This document shows, in pieces, positions 1-9,039 of a stretch of 64,000 nucleotides of DNA; the stretch's first letter is position 1, and every line of letters begins with the position of its first letter. The stretch comes from SLRI01 sp964460465 (lineage in GTDB: Bacteria; Pseudomonadota; Alphaproteobacteria; Geminicoccales; Geminicoccaceae): the NCBI GenBank assembly GCA_964460465.1, contig CAYWSB010000002.1:1-64000 (forward strand), in the 5' to 3' direction. The notes under the pieces were generated by a model, which saw only the letters and a program-made list of their open reading frames with translations, had not been told where the DNA came from and ran no database searches. The translations under genes were made by a program, and so were the position numbers.

Positions 1-9
1 ACATCGCCG

Positions 10-354
10 GTGACCACCTCACCCAGAACCTACACCACGCCATGGGGCACTATCGCGGTCGGTATTCGACGCCGCCTCGAACCGGCATTGCGGCGTGGCG
101 TCGTACCGCGCGCGGAAGCCTTCGCAGGCGCCTGGCATTACACGCGCGTCTGCCAGGGCGACGGTCTGCAGTTCCCGGACATCCCGGAGTTCGCCCGCTA
201 CGCGCTGAAGAAGATGGGGGACGAACTCCGAAAGCGTCGAGCTGCCAACGCAGGTGGATCTCGTTCGCTGTGGCCGTCGGAGCCGACCCGCGAGGGCTGC
301 GAGAGCGCTCAACCTCGATCTGCGTGGCCCTCCCCCGCCCCCAAGGTTCTCTGA
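10..354 (+). CDS. uncertain small ORF, possible gene remnant
   Basis: An open frame of 114 codons beginning at GTG. The stretch around residues 40-75 (YTRVCQGDGLQFPDIPEF, then a Lys/Arg-rich helix-like segment) reads like real protein, but the tail is proline/serine-rich and reads like shadow translation. I recognise no family. No convincing ribosome binding site is seen, and the window edge may hide an upstream part. The stretch 1-561 holds no other supportable gene; its last 200 bases are the 5' region of the ArsR-type regulator at 562. Confidence 0.2.
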   Translation: MTTSPRTYTTPWGTIAVGIRRRLEPALRRGVVPRAEAFAGAWHYTRVCQGDGLQFPDIPEFARYALKKMGDELRKRRAANAGGSRSLWPSEPTREGCESAQPRSAWPSPAPKVL

Positions 355-561
355 GCCGCCGAACCCGGCTTGTTGCGAGATAGCGAGGAGCTCTTCAACA
401 CCAGCGAGGTGGTGGACGGGGTGGGCCGTCCCAGCGCGCGCATGACGCCGACGAAGGGGCCAGCGCCGCGGGTGCGGCTGTCTGGGCCATCCCACAGCGG
501 CAGCGTTGGATAATGCCCGTGTCTCGGATACGGTCCGGAAGCGCTGGTAAGGACGCTCTTC

Positions 562-1530
562 ATGACCACACCCGATGACCTCGACCGCAGCCTCCTGGTG
601 ATCCACGCTGACGACAGCGTTGAGGCGCTGCGGGGGCTGGCGTCGCCCGCCCGGATCCGAATCCTGCGGCTCCTGCATCACCGCGGACCGCTCAATGTCA
701 ACGAGATCAGCGAGGCCCTGACCCTGCCGCAATCGACCGTGGCCACCAACGTCCAGGTGCTGGAGCAGACCGGCCTGATCCGCTCGGAGACCGTCAAGGC
801 CAGCAACGGCCACCAGAAGATCTGTGCCGCCCGCTACCAGGAGATCGTCATCCGCTTCAGCGACAACGGCCGGCGGGCCGTGGACAACGTCATCGAGGTG
901 GCGATGCCCCTGGGCCTCTACACCAGCTGCAGCGTCACGGCACCTTGTGGCCTCTGCTCGCGCGAGGGCGTGATCGGCCTCCTGGACGTGCCGGCTTTCT
1001 TCCTCGACCCCAGCCGGATGAAGGCGGGCCTCATCTGGTTCGAGCGCGGCCATGTCGAGTACAAGTTCCCGAACAACGCCAAGCTCCGCGGATCGGCGCT
1101 CGACGCCCTGGAGGTCGCGCTGGAGCTCTCCTCCGAGGTGCCAGGCACCAATGCCGATTGGCCCTCCGACATCACCTTGTGGATCAACGACGTGCCTATC
1201 GGCACTTGGACCTCGCCCGGCGACTTCGGCGACAAGCGCGGCATCTACACGCCGCGCTGGTGGAAGCTCGAGGGCTCGCAATACGGCGAGCTGAAGACCT
1301 GGCGAGTGACCGACGACGGCTGCTTCATCGACGGCCGGCGCGTCGCCGACGTGCGGCTCGCCGATCTCGGTCTCGACGACCACCACTCGATCCGGCTCCG
1401 CATCGGCATCGCCGACGACGCTCGTCATCCGGGCGGCGTCAACATCTTCGGCCGGGGCTTCGGCAATCACGACCAGGACATCGTCATGCGTCTCTTCGCC
1501 AAGGCGGGTGCGGCGACCCCAGTGGGTTGA
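562..1530 (+). CDS. ArsR/SmtB-type winged-helix regulator with large C-terminal domain
   Basis: Probable DNA-binding regulator of the sugar uptake operon that follows in the same direction. Residues about 20-95 form an ArsR-like winged helix (LRGLASPARIRILRLLHH, then the recognition helix around LPQSTVATNVQVLEQTGLI). At 322 aa it is about three times the usual ArsR length. The remaining 220 residues have a cysteine cluster (C123, C129, C132 in CSVTAPCGLC) followed by a Trp- and Gly-rich, probably beta-rich region (YTPRWWKLEGSQYGELKTW) that could sense a sugar; this is inference. The classical ArsR metal motif ELCVCDL is absent, so metal sensing is unlikely. ATG 562 is preceded by AAGGA at 549-553. 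Confidence 0.85.
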   Translation: MTTPDDLDRSLLVIHADDSVEALRGLASPARIRILRLLHHRGPLNVNEISEALTLPQSTVATNVQVLEQTGLIRSETVKASNGHQKICAARYQEIVIRFSDNGRRAVDNVIEVAMPLGLYTSCSVTAPCGLCSREGVIGLLDVPAFFLDPSRMKAGLIWFERGHVEYKFPNNAKLRGSALDALEVALELSSEVPGTNADWPSDITLWINDVPIGTWTSPGDFGDKRGIYTPRWWKLEGSQYGELKTWRVTDDGCFIDGRRVADVRLADLGLDDHHSIRLRIGIADDARHPGGVNIFGRGFGNHDQDIVMRLFAKAGAATPVG

Positions 1531-1538
1531 AAAATCTA

Positions 1539-1577
1539 TTGCTCGCAAAGGTTATTAGCAAAGCTGATACATATCAG
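1539..1577. promoter_or_regulatory. candidate operator: two palindromes upstream of the sugar operon
   Basis: This AT-richer stretch in a very GC-rich window carries two short palindromes: TTGCtcGCAA at 1539-1548 and the 6-bp-arm repeat CTGATAcaTATCAG at 1564-1577. TTGCT at 1539-1543 also pairs with AGCAA at 1557-1561. They lie between the regulator gene and the binding-protein gene, just upstream of a sigma70-like promoter, where a dimeric winged-helix repressor would be expected to bind. Binding is inferred. Confidence 0.5.
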
Positions 1578-1585
1578 TGCCTCGG

Positions 1586-1614
1586 TTGACTCGTGACGGC
1601 CGCGGCCGTATCGT
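1586..1614 (+). promoter_or_regulatory. sigma70-like promoter of sugar uptake operon
   Basis: TTGACT at 1586-1591 (one mismatch to the -35 consensus) and TATCGT at 1609-1614 are separated by exactly 17 bp. The -10 lies about 50 bp before the binding-protein start at 1665, leaving a short leader with AGGGAG at 1651-1656 as ribosome binding site. The -35 starts 8 bp after the CTGATA palindrome. Confidence 0.45.
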
Positions 1615-1664
1615 GTGCTGGCCGTAGAGTAACGACAAACGTCGACAATCAGGGAGCAGCCGAG

Positions 1665-3539
1665 ATGTCGTTCCGTACGCTCGCCGTCGTGGCGGCGGTG
1701 TCGCTCATGGCGACCACGGCCCTCGCCCAGGAGGTGCCGCGCCACCAGAATCTCATCGTCGAGAACCCCAACGGCACCATGGCCAATCCGGACTGGTTCA
1801 ACATCTGGACCCCGGCCGGCAACTCGAACCAGCCGACCGGCTTGCACCAGCTGGCCATGGACACGTTCTGGTACATCGATCCTGACTATGGACTCGATGG
1901 CGTCTGGGACAACTCGCTGGCCGCCGAGCCGCCCATCTACAACGAAGACTTCACCCAGATGACGGTGCGCCTCAGGGAGGGCATCTTCTGGAGCGACGGG
2001 GTGGAGTTCACCGCGGACGACGTGGTGTTCACCGCCGAGACGCACATGAACACCGACGGGCTGGTGCGCAGCGCGGCCTACCAGGTCAATGTCGAGAGCG
2101 TCGAGGCCCCGGACCCCTACATGGTCGTCTTCAACCTCAAGCGCCCGAACTCCCGCTTCCACGCGCTCTTCACCGTTCGCTGGAACGCCGCCTGGATGAT
2201 GCCCAAGCACATCTTCGAAGGGCAGAATCCCTTGGAGTTCAACTTCAATCCGCCGGTCTCGCTCGGCTCCTACACGCTGCACAGCTACGACCCGAACGGC
2301 GGCTGGTTCACCTGGGAGAAGCGCGAGGACTGGGAGCGGACGAGCTTGGCCCGCCACGGCGAGCCGGGGCCGCAGTTCGTCACCTATGTCGATCCGGGGC
2401 CACCCGATCGCCGGGTCATCGCGCAGATGAACCATGAGCTCGACATCATCCACGACGTCTCGCCCGAGGGCATGTTCACCCTCGCCCGCGATGCGCCGAG
2501 CTCGATCGCCTGGTTCGACGGCTTCCCATATGCGCATCCCGACCCGACCCTGCCGGCGATCATCTTCAATCACCAGCACGACAAGTTCCTGGACCGCGAC
2601 GTCCGCTGGGCCCTGGCCCTGGCGATCGACATCAAGGCCGTCTCGATGGCCTCCTATCGTGGGGCGGCCACCATCTCGGCCATCCAGGTCCCGCCCACCG
2701 GCACGCATCCGGACTACTACCATCTGCCACTCGCCGGGTGGCTCGAGAGCTTCGAGCTCGACACCGGCCAGAAGGTCATCCGGCCCTACGACTCCACCAT
2801 GGGCCAGCAGATCGCCGACATGCTGCGGCCGTCGATGGGTGACCAGATCCCGACCGACCCGGATGCCATCATGCGGGCGTTCGGCGCCGGCTGGTGGCAG
2901 CAGGACCTCGAGGCCGCGGCGCAGCTCCTCGAGCGGGCCGGCTTCACCCGCCGGGGCAACGACTGGTACATGCCGAACGGCGAGCGCTTCTCGATCCGCC
3001 TCATGGTCGAGGGTGACGGCCGGCCGGTGATGACCCGGGCCGGGGCCATGATCGCCCAGCAGTGGCAGGAGTTCGGCGTCGATGCGACGACCGAGAACGC
3101 CCAGGCCGCGTTCTTCACGCGGCGCAACGGCGGCGATTTCGAGGCGACCATCAGCTGGAGCGTGGAGACCTGGGGCGGGCATCCCGACCTCTCGTTCTTC
3201 CTCGACAGCTGGCACTCCGACTTCGTCCAGCCGGCGGGCACCGTCCAGGCGCCGCGCAACTGGCAGCGCTGGTCGTCGCCGGAGCTCGATGCCATCATCG
3301 AGGAGATCCGCACGGTCTCGTTCGACGATCCGCGCGGCGTCGAGCTCGGCCACGAGTTCGTCAAGCTGACCGTGCGGGAAATGCCGACCATCCCGATCAT
3401 GGCCTACAACGTCTTCACGGTGATGGACACGACCTACTGGGAGGGCTACCCGACAGCGGCCGATCCCTACACCAACCCGGTGCCGAACTGGTCGAACTCC
3501 CGCTACATGATGGTGCGGCTGCGGCCGACCCAAGAGTAG
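1665..3539 (+). CDS. family-5 extracellular solute-binding protein of oligosaccharide/peptide ABC importer
   Basis: Periplasmic receptor that delivers substrate to the two permeases downstream. The first 22 residues (MSFRTLAVVAAVSLMATTALA) are a typical cleavable signal peptide, which together with AGGGAG at 1651 fixes the start at 1665 rather than an in-frame GTG at 1593. The mature part, 624 aa in total, has the SBP_bac_5 layout, with the N-terminal lobe motif LREGIFWSDGVEFTADDVVF characteristic of Opp/Dpp-type receptors. Family-5 receptors bind peptides, but many members near glycoside hydrolases bind oligosaccharides. With the GH51 enzyme at the end of this operon, an arabinose-containing oligosaccharide is the likelier ligand (inference). 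Confidence 0.88.
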   Translation: MSFRTLAVVAAVSLMATTALAQEVPRHQNLIVENPNGTMANPDWFNIWTPAGNSNQPTGLHQLAMDTFWYIDPDYGLDGVWDNSLAAEPPIYNEDFTQMTVRLREGIFWSDGVEFTADDVVFTAETHMNTDGLVRSAAYQVNVESVEAPDPYMVVFNLKRPNSRFHALFTVRWNAAWMMPKHIFEGQNPLEFNFNPPVSLGSYTLHSYDPNGGWFTWEKREDWERTSLARHGEPGPQFVTYVDPGPPDRRVIAQMNHELDIIHDVSPEGMFTLARDAPSSIAWFDGFPYAHPDPTLPAIIFNHQHDKFLDRDVRWALALAIDIKAVSMASYRGAATISAIQVPPTGTHPDYYHLPLAGWLESFELDTGQKVIRPYDSTMGQQIADMLRPSMGDQIPTDPDAIMRAFGAGWWQQDLEAAAQLLERAGFTRRGNDWYMPNGERFSIRLMVEGDGRPVMTRAGAMIAQQWQEFGVDATTENAQAAFFTRRNGGDFEATISWSVETWGGHPDLSFFLDSWHSDFVQPAGTVQAPRNWQRWSSPELDAIIEEIRTVSFDDPRGVELGHEFVKLTVREMPTIPIMAYNVFTVMDTTYWEGYPTAADPYTNPVPNWSNSRYMMVRLRPTQE

Positions 3540-3566
3540 CGTCCTGGCACCACCTGCGAGTGGCGA

Positions 3567-3596
3567 CCGGGGGCGGCGCGCGGCTGCCGCTCCCGG
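3567..3596 (+). terminator. intra-operon hairpin after binding-protein gene
   Basis: CCGGGGGCGGC at 3567-3577 pairs with GCCGCTCCCGG at 3586-3596, an 11-bp stem with one G-U pair and an 8-nt loop. No T-run follows. Such hairpins between a binding-protein gene and its permease genes commonly stabilise the upstream mRNA or partly terminate, giving more receptor than channel; that role is inferred here. Confidence 0.4.
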
Positions 3597-3614
3597 GCCC
3601 GCCCGGATCGAACG

Positions 3615-4619
3615 ATGCACGGCTATGGCGTCTACGTCCTGAAGCGCTTCGGGCAGTTCCTGCTCGTCGTCTTCGTCGGGATTTCGCTGACCTTCTTCAT
3701 CACGCACCTGACGCCGATCGACCCGGTCGAGCAGATGATCGCCGGCATGACCGCCTACGGGCAGAGCGACCCTGCGGCGGTGGCGCTGATGCGGCAGGCC
3801 CTGCAGGAGCTCTACGGCACGGGCGGCCCCCTCTGGGAGCAGTATCTCGTCTACTGGCGGCGCATTCTCGTCGCCGATTTCGGGCCGTCGCTCTCGGCCT
3901 TCCCGACGCCGGTGGCGTCGCTGATCGGCCGGGCCTTGCCCTGGACCGTGGGCCTGCTCCTGACCTGCACGCTGATCGCCTGGCTGCTCGGCAATGTGAT
4001 GGGCGGGCTCGCCGGCTACTACCGCAAGAGCCGCTCGCTCAAGCTGTTCGGCGTGGTCGCCATGGGCTTCCACCCGATCCCCTACTACATCATCGCCTTC
4101 GTGCTGCTTATCATCTTCGGCTTTCTCTGGCCGATCCTGCCGACCAGCGGCGGCTCGGCACCCAACGTGCCGCAGGACTTCACCGCCGAGTTCATCCTGG
4201 GCGTGTTGCGCCACTCGATCCTTCCGGCCACTGCCATCATCCTGGTCAGCATCGGCGGCTGGTTCATGGGAATGCGCGCCCTCGTCTCCAACATCGTGAC
4301 CGAGGACTACGTCACCTATGCCGAGCTCGGCGGGGTGAAGCGGCGGCGGATCCTGCCTTTCTATGTCATGCGCAACGCCATGGTGCCGCAGATCACCGGC
4401 CTCGCCATGTCGTTGGGGGCGATCTTCAATGGGGCCATCATCGTCGAGTACGTGTTCGCTTATCCGGGGCTCGGCCGGCTCCTGATCGCCGCCGTCTACG
4501 CCGGCGACTACAGCCTGGTCCTCGGTGTCACCGCGATCTCGGTGATCGCCGTCTCGGCCGCGGTCTTCCTGATCGACATCCTCTACCCGGTCTTCGACCC
4601 CCGGGTGCAGCTCGATTGA
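3615..4619 (+). CDS. ABC importer permease, DppB/OppB type
   Basis: Inner-membrane permease of 334 aa. It has the usual DppB plan: one N-terminal membrane segment (FLLVVFVGISLTFFITHL), a periplasmic loop, then about five more segments. The cytoplasmic EAA-type loop that contacts the ATPase is visible as YAELGGVKRRRILPFYVMRN. It lies 75 bp after the binding-protein gene and 10 bp before the second permease, so it is cotranscribed. The N-terminal extension is short and the start ATG fits the membrane topology. Confidence 0.88.
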   Translation: MHGYGVYVLKRFGQFLLVVFVGISLTFFITHLTPIDPVEQMIAGMTAYGQSDPAAVALMRQALQELYGTGGPLWEQYLVYWRRILVADFGPSLSAFPTPVASLIGRALPWTVGLLLTCTLIAWLLGNVMGGLAGYYRKSRSLKLFGVVAMGFHPIPYYIIAFVLLIIFGFLWPILPTSGGSAPNVPQDFTAEFILGVLRHSILPATAIILVSIGGWFMGMRALVSNIVTEDYVTYAELGGVKRRRILPFYVMRNAMVPQITGLAMSLGAIFNGAIIVEYVFAYPGLGRLLIAAVYAGDYSLVLGVTAISVIAVSAAVFLIDILYPVFDPRVQLD

Positions 4620-4629
4620 GGCGCCGCCG

Positions 4630-5496
4630 ATGCTGAAGATCATCCGCGACCTCCTCCGCTACAACCGCGAATTCGCCGTCGGCGCTATCCTCACGCTGCT
4701 CATCCTCGGCCTCGCCGGCCTCTCGTTCTTCTCGCCCTACGCGCCGAACCGAATCTACGTCGTCCCGCCTGACATGCCGCCTTCCTGGGCGCATCCCTTC
4801 GGCACCAACTCGCGCGGCCAGGACGTCTTCTGGCAGCTCACCTTCGCGCTCAGGAACACGCTGCTGTTCGGCTTCGCGGTGGCCATCCTGAGCCGCATTC
4901 TCTCGCTCGTCATCGGCCTCGTCGCCGGTTATCGCGGCGGCCTGACCGACCGGGTGCTGATGTCGATCAACGACACCTTCATCGTCATCCCGCTCTTTCC
5001 GCTCCTGGTCCTCTTCTACTTCGTGATGCGGGACAACATGAACTGGGTGCTCCTGGCGCTGGTCATCGCCTGCCTGGGCTGGGCCTATGACGCGAGGCTC
5101 ATTCGCTCCGTCATGATGAGCCTCAAGACCCGCGAGTTCACCCGCACCAGCGTGTTCTCCGGCATGAAGATGCGCGAGATCGTGGTGCAGGAGCACCTGC
5201 CCTACGTGCTCCCCATCGTCTTCTCGACGACGCTCAACAACATCAACTGGTCGATCGGCCTCGAGGTGACGCTATCGGTCCTGGGCTTCACCGACATGAA
5301 CACGCCGACCGTCGGCACCATGATCTTCTGGGCCAACCAGCACAGTGCGATGGTGGCGGGCGTGTGGTGGTGGTTCGCCTTTCCCACCATCTGCATCACA
5401 CTCACCTTCATTGCACTCTTCCTGCTCGCGGTCTCGATGAACGAGTACATCGACCCGCGCAGCCGCCTCGCCCGGATGGGCCAGGGCGGAGGGTGA
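4630..5496 (+). CDS. ABC importer permease, DppC/OppC type
   Basis: Second inner-membrane permease subunit, 288 aa, about six membrane segments. The signature HPFGTNSRGQDVFWQLTFA near residue 60 is the conserved DppC motif (HPFGTDxxGRDVF), and the EAA-like loop is SGMKMREIVVQEHLPYVLP. It pairs with the DppB-type subunit just upstream. Compared with typical DppC proteins the N-terminal extension is short, but the domain is complete. Confidence 0.88.
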   Translation: MLKIIRDLLRYNREFAVGAILTLLILGLAGLSFFSPYAPNRIYVVPPDMPPSWAHPFGTNSRGQDVFWQLTFALRNTLLFGFAVAILSRILSLVIGLVAGYRGGLTDRVLMSINDTFIVIPLFPLLVLFYFVMRDNMNWVLLALVIACLGWAYDARLIRSVMMSLKTREFTRTSVFSGMKMREIVVQEHLPYVLPIVFSTTLNNINWSIGLEVTLSVLGFTDMNTPTVGTMIFWANQHSAMVAGVWWWFAFPTICITLTFIALFLLAVSMNEYIDPRSRLARMGQGGG

Positions 5497-5501
5497 CGGC
5501 G

Positions 5502-6539
5502 ATGGCGCCTGCGGCCGCACCGATCCTCGAGGTCGAGAACCTCCGCGCCTACTACCAGATGCGCTACTTCGGCATCGAGCGCGAGGTCCGCGCGGTCGAC
5601 GACATCACGCTGCACGTCAACAAGAACGAGATCTATGGCATCGCCGGCGAATCGAGCTGCGGGAAGAGTTCGTTCATCAAGACGGTGGCCGCCGCCAACC
5701 GTCCGCCCCTGAACGTCATCGGCGGGTCGGTCCGCTTCGGCTTCCTCGACCGCGACATCCTCGGCCTCGGCGAGGAGGAACTGGCGCGGGTGCGCTGGAA
5801 GCACCTTTCCTACATCATGCAGGGTTCGATGAACGTCCTCAATCCGGTCCGCCGGGTAGAGAAGTCGTTCGAGGACTTCGCCTTTCGCCACATCGCAAAG
5901 CCCCGCCGCGAGTTCCGCGAGGTCGTCGAGCGGCATCTCGAGCGGCTGCACCTCGAGCCCAAGATCCTCCGGGCCTATCCGCACGAGCTTTCGGGCGGCA
6001 TGCGCCAGCGGGTGACCATCGCACTCGCCACCATCTGCCGGCCCGAGTTCATCATCGCCGACGAGCCGACCACTGCCCTCGACGTCGTCGTGCAGAAGGG
6101 CGTGCTCGCGATGATCCGCGAGGTCCAGCAAGAGCTGGGCTCGTCCATCATGTTCGTCACCCACGACATGACCGTGCACGCCAACATGACCGACCGGCTG
6201 GGCATCATGTATGCCGGACGGCTGGTCGAGGAGGCGTCGACGCCCGAACTCTTCAAGGAGCCACTGCATCCCTACACGGCGCATCTCATCCAGAGCCTGC
6301 CCCGGATCGGTGATCTCTCCACCAAGAAGGCGCTGCCCGGAGCCCCACCCAACCTCGCCGACCCGCCTCGGGGCTGCCGCTTCCACCCGCGCTGCCCGCT
6401 CGCCATGGACATTTGCCGCCGCGAGAACCCGGTGCTCACGATGCTTAGGCCCGGCCACCGGGTCGCCTGCTTCGCCGCCGACCCCGCCGTGCAGCCGTCC
6501 GGCGCCGCAAGCGCCGCTGCGGCGGAGGGCCGCCCATGA
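5502..6539 (+). CDS. ABC importer ATPase, DppD/OppD type
   Basis: ATP-hydrolysing subunit, 345 aa, acting on the cytoplasmic face. Visible motifs: Walker A GESSCGKSS, signature LSGGMRQRV, Walker B FIIADEPTTALD, H-loop VTHD, and the C-terminal oligopeptide-family motif CRFHPRCPLAMDIC, in which cysteines can bind an Fe-S cluster in related proteins. The start at ATG 5502 is 5 bp after the permease stop; an in-frame start at 5364 would only add shadow sequence. Its stop overlaps the start of the next ATPase by 4 bp (ATGA), showing translational coupling. Confidence 0.9.
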   Translation: MAPAAAPILEVENLRAYYQMRYFGIEREVRAVDDITLHVNKNEIYGIAGESSCGKSSFIKTVAAANRPPLNVIGGSVRFGFLDRDILGLGEEELARVRWKHLSYIMQGSMNVLNPVRRVEKSFEDFAFRHIAKPRREFREVVERHLERLHLEPKILRAYPHELSGGMRQRVTIALATICRPEFIIADEPTTALDVVVQKGVLAMIREVQQELGSSIMFVTHDMTVHANMTDRLGIMYAGRLVEEASTPELFKEPLHPYTAHLIQSLPRIGDLSTKKALPGAPPNLADPPRGCRFHPRCPLAMDICRRENPVLTMLRPGHRVACFAADPAVQPSGAASAAAAEGRP

Positions 6540-7414
6540 GCCCGGGCCTGCTCGAGGTCGACCGGGTCGTCCGGCGCTACACACTGGGCGGGCTCTTCGG
6601 CCGTAGCAGCGTCAATGCCGTCGACGCGGTGAGCTTCACCCTCGAGGCGGAGCGGCCGGAGATCTTCACGATCGTGGGCGAGAGCGGCTCGGGCAAGACC
6701 ACGCTCGCCCGGATGATCCTCAACCTTGTCCAGCCCTCCGCCGGCAGCATCCACTTCTCTGGCACCGCTCTCGCCTCCATCCGCGGCAACCGGGCGCGGA
6801 TGGACTTCATGCGCCGGGTCCAGCCGATCTTCCAGAACCCTTTCGAGGCGTTCAATCCACTCAAGCAGGTCGACCGCTACCTCCTGATGACCGCCCGCCG
6901 CTTCACCGACGCCACGGGCAACGCCGTGATCGAGGCCCGCACCGACACCGCACTGCGCCAGGTCGGCCTCTCGCTCGCCGAGGTGAGGGGGCGCTTCCCG
7001 CACGAGCTCTCGGGCGGCCAGCTGCAGCGCACTGCGATCGCCCGCGCCCTGATCCCGGGACCGGCGCTGATCGTGGCCGACGAGCCGGTTTCGATGGTGG
7101 ATGCCTCGCTGCGCATGTCGATCGTCAATCTCTTCAAGTCGCTGCGCGACGAGCTTCGGGTCTCGATCATCTACATCACTCACGACCTCGCCACCGCCTA
7201 CTACATCAGCGACCGCATCATCATCATGCAGAAGGGCAAGGTCGTCGAAAGCGGCGAGGCCCGTGCGGTCCTCGACAACCCGCAGCATCCCTACTCGATC
7301 CTGCTGAAGGAGTCGGTCCTCTCGGTCGACACCATCGGCGAGGGCATCCTCGGCATGGCCCGCCCGAAGGATGCCTCGAGCCGGCACGAGGGCGAGACCA
7401 TCGCCCGATCCTGA
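6536..7414 (+). CDS. ABC importer ATPase, DppF/OppF type
   Basis: Second ATPase subunit, 292 aa. Walker A is GESGSGKTT, the signature LSGGQLQRT, Walker B ALIVADEPVSMVDAS and the H-loop ITHD. It lacks the cysteine-rich C-terminal motif of its partner. Here the signature Q/R region and VSMVDAS instead of TSALD are unusual but typical of sugar-linked members of this family. It completes a five-gene importer and is followed 40 bp later by the glycosidase gene. Confidence 0.88.
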   Translation: MSPGLLEVDRVVRRYTLGGLFGRSSVNAVDAVSFTLEAERPEIFTIVGESGSGKTTLARMILNLVQPSAGSIHFSGTALASIRGNRARMDFMRRVQPIFQNPFEAFNPLKQVDRYLLMTARRFTDATGNAVIEARTDTALRQVGLSLAEVRGRFPHELSGGQLQRTAIARALIPGPALIVADEPVSMVDASLRMSIVNLFKSLRDELRVSIIYITHDLATAYYISDRIIIMQKGKVVESGEARAVLDNPQHPYSILLKESVLSVDTIGEGILGMARPKDASSRHEGETIARS

Positions 7415-7454
7415 GTCCGTTCCCCGCCCCTGAGCCGCCCCGATCGGAGTACCC

Positions 7455-9005
7455 ATGCCCAAAAGTGACGTTCTTCTGGACCGCGATTTCACCATCGGCA
7501 CCACCGACCGGCGCTTGTTCGGCGCCTTCGTCGAGCATCTCGGCCGCTGCGTCTACGACGGCCTCTGGGAGCCCGGCCATCCCACTGCCGACGCCAAGGG
7601 CTTCCGGGGCGACGTCCTCCAACTCGTCAAGGAGCTCGCTCCCACCATCATGCGCTACCCCGGCGGCAACTTCGTCTCGGGCTACGACTGGGAGGACGGC
7701 GTGGGCCCGGTCGACAAGCGGCCACGGCGCCTCGATCTCGCGTGGAAATCGACCGAGACCAACCAGTTCGGCACCAACGAGTTCGTCGACTGGTGCAAGG
7801 CCGCCGGCATCGAGCCCATGCTCGCGGTCAATCTCGGCACGCGCGGGCCCGACGCGGCCCGGCATCTGGTCGAGTACTGCAACCATCCCAGGGGCACGAC
7901 GCTCTCCGACCTCAGGCGCGAGCACGGCTGGGAGGCGCCGCACGACATCAAGTTCTGGTGCCTCGGCAACGAGATGGACGGGCCCTGGCAGATGGAGCGC
8001 AAGACGCCCACGGAATACGGCCGGATCGCCACCGAGGCGGCGAAGATGATGAAGCTGGTCGATCCCACGATCGAGCTCGCCGCCTGCGGGTCCTCGTCTC
8101 GCACCATGCCGACCTACGGCGTTTGGGAGCGGATCGTGCTCGAGCACACCTTCGACCATGTCGAGTACATCTCGCTGCACACCTACCTCAACAACTACGC
8201 CGACGACGTCCCGGCGTTCCTCGCCAGCGCCGACCTCATGGACAGCTTCATCGAGGAGGTGGTGGCGATCGCCGACGCGGTCGCGGCCGAGCGCCGCTCG
8301 AGCAAACGGATCATGCTGGCGTTCGACGAGTGGAATGTGTGGTATCGGACCCGCCGCGGCGACGAGAGCCGGGTCAAGGGCGGCTGGCCCACGGCCCCCC
8401 ACATCCTCGAGGAGGTCTACACCATGGCCGATGCGCTGGCCTTCGGTGGGGCCTGCATCTCGCTCCTCAACCACGCCGACCGAGTGCGCGTCGCCTGCCT
8501 CGCCCAGCTTGTCAACGCGATCGCCCCGATCCTGACCGAGACCGGCGGCCCCGCTTGGCGGCAGACCATCTTCTGGCCGTTCGCCGACTTCAGCAATCGC
8601 GGCCGCGGCCGGGTGCTGCGCACGCGGGTCGAGTCGCCCACCTATGCCGCCACCTACTACGACCCGCGCGGCAAGGACGAGCTGCACTTCCCGGTGCCCG
8701 AGGTCCCCTATCTCAAGCTCGCGGCCGTCCACGACGCGGACGCCGGCACGCTGACCCTCTTCGCCCTCAACCGCCACCTGAACGAGCCGCTGGCGTTGTC
8801 GGTCGAGGCGCGCGGCTTTCGCGGCATGACGCCGGGTGAGGCGCACACGCTGCACGACGCCGACCTCGGTGCGGTAAACACCAGGGACGAGCCCGACCGG
8901 ATCCGCCCACAGCCGCTCGCCGGGGTCCGCATCGACGGCGCGCACCTCGCGGCGACCCTGCCGCCCGCGTCCTGGAACGTCATCCGGCTCCAGGTCGACG
9001 GCTGA
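7455..9005 (+). CDS. abfA: intracellular alpha-L-arabinofuranosidase, GH51
   Basis: Retaining glycosidase that releases terminal L-arabinofuranose from arabino- or arabinoxylo-oligosaccharides. The 516-aa protein has the GH51 plan: a TIM barrel (about residues 1-380) followed by a beta-sandwich. Catalytic residues are visible: acid/base E173 in CLGNEMDGPW and nucleophile E292 in AFDEWNVWY; the barrel start MRYPGGNFVSGYDWEDG is the family hallmark. No signal peptide, so it acts on imported oligosaccharides in the cytoplasm, which fits its place as last gene of the importer operon. The start ATG 7455 follows CGGAG. Confidence 0.93.
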   Translation: MPKSDVLLDRDFTIGTTDRRLFGAFVEHLGRCVYDGLWEPGHPTADAKGFRGDVLQLVKELAPTIMRYPGGNFVSGYDWEDGVGPVDKRPRRLDLAWKSTETNQFGTNEFVDWCKAAGIEPMLAVNLGTRGPDAARHLVEYCNHPRGTTLSDLRREHGWEAPHDIKFWCLGNEMDGPWQMERKTPTEYGRIATEAAKMMKLVDPTIELAACGSSSRTMPTYGVWERIVLEHTFDHVEYISLHTYLNNYADDVPAFLASADLMDSFIEEVVAIADAVAAERRSSKRIMLAFDEWNVWYRTRRGDESRVKGGWPTAPHILEEVYTMADALAFGGACISLLNHADRVRVACLAQLVNAIAPILTETGGPAWRQTIFWPFADFSNRGRGRVLRTRVESPTYAATYYDPRGKDELHFPVPEVPYLKLAAVHDADAGTLTLFALNRHLNEPLALSVEARGFRGMTPGEAHTLHDADLGAVNTRDEPDRIRPQPLAGVRIDGAHLAATLPPASWNVIRLQVDG

Positions 9006-9039
9006 CCGTCAACGCGGCTTCCGCAGCGCCTGCCGGCAC

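Noticed and set aside
1536..4643. A 1035-codon open frame on the minus strand over the first importer
   Set aside because: Same reason: shadow of the binding-protein and permease genes, no start context and no recognisable domain.
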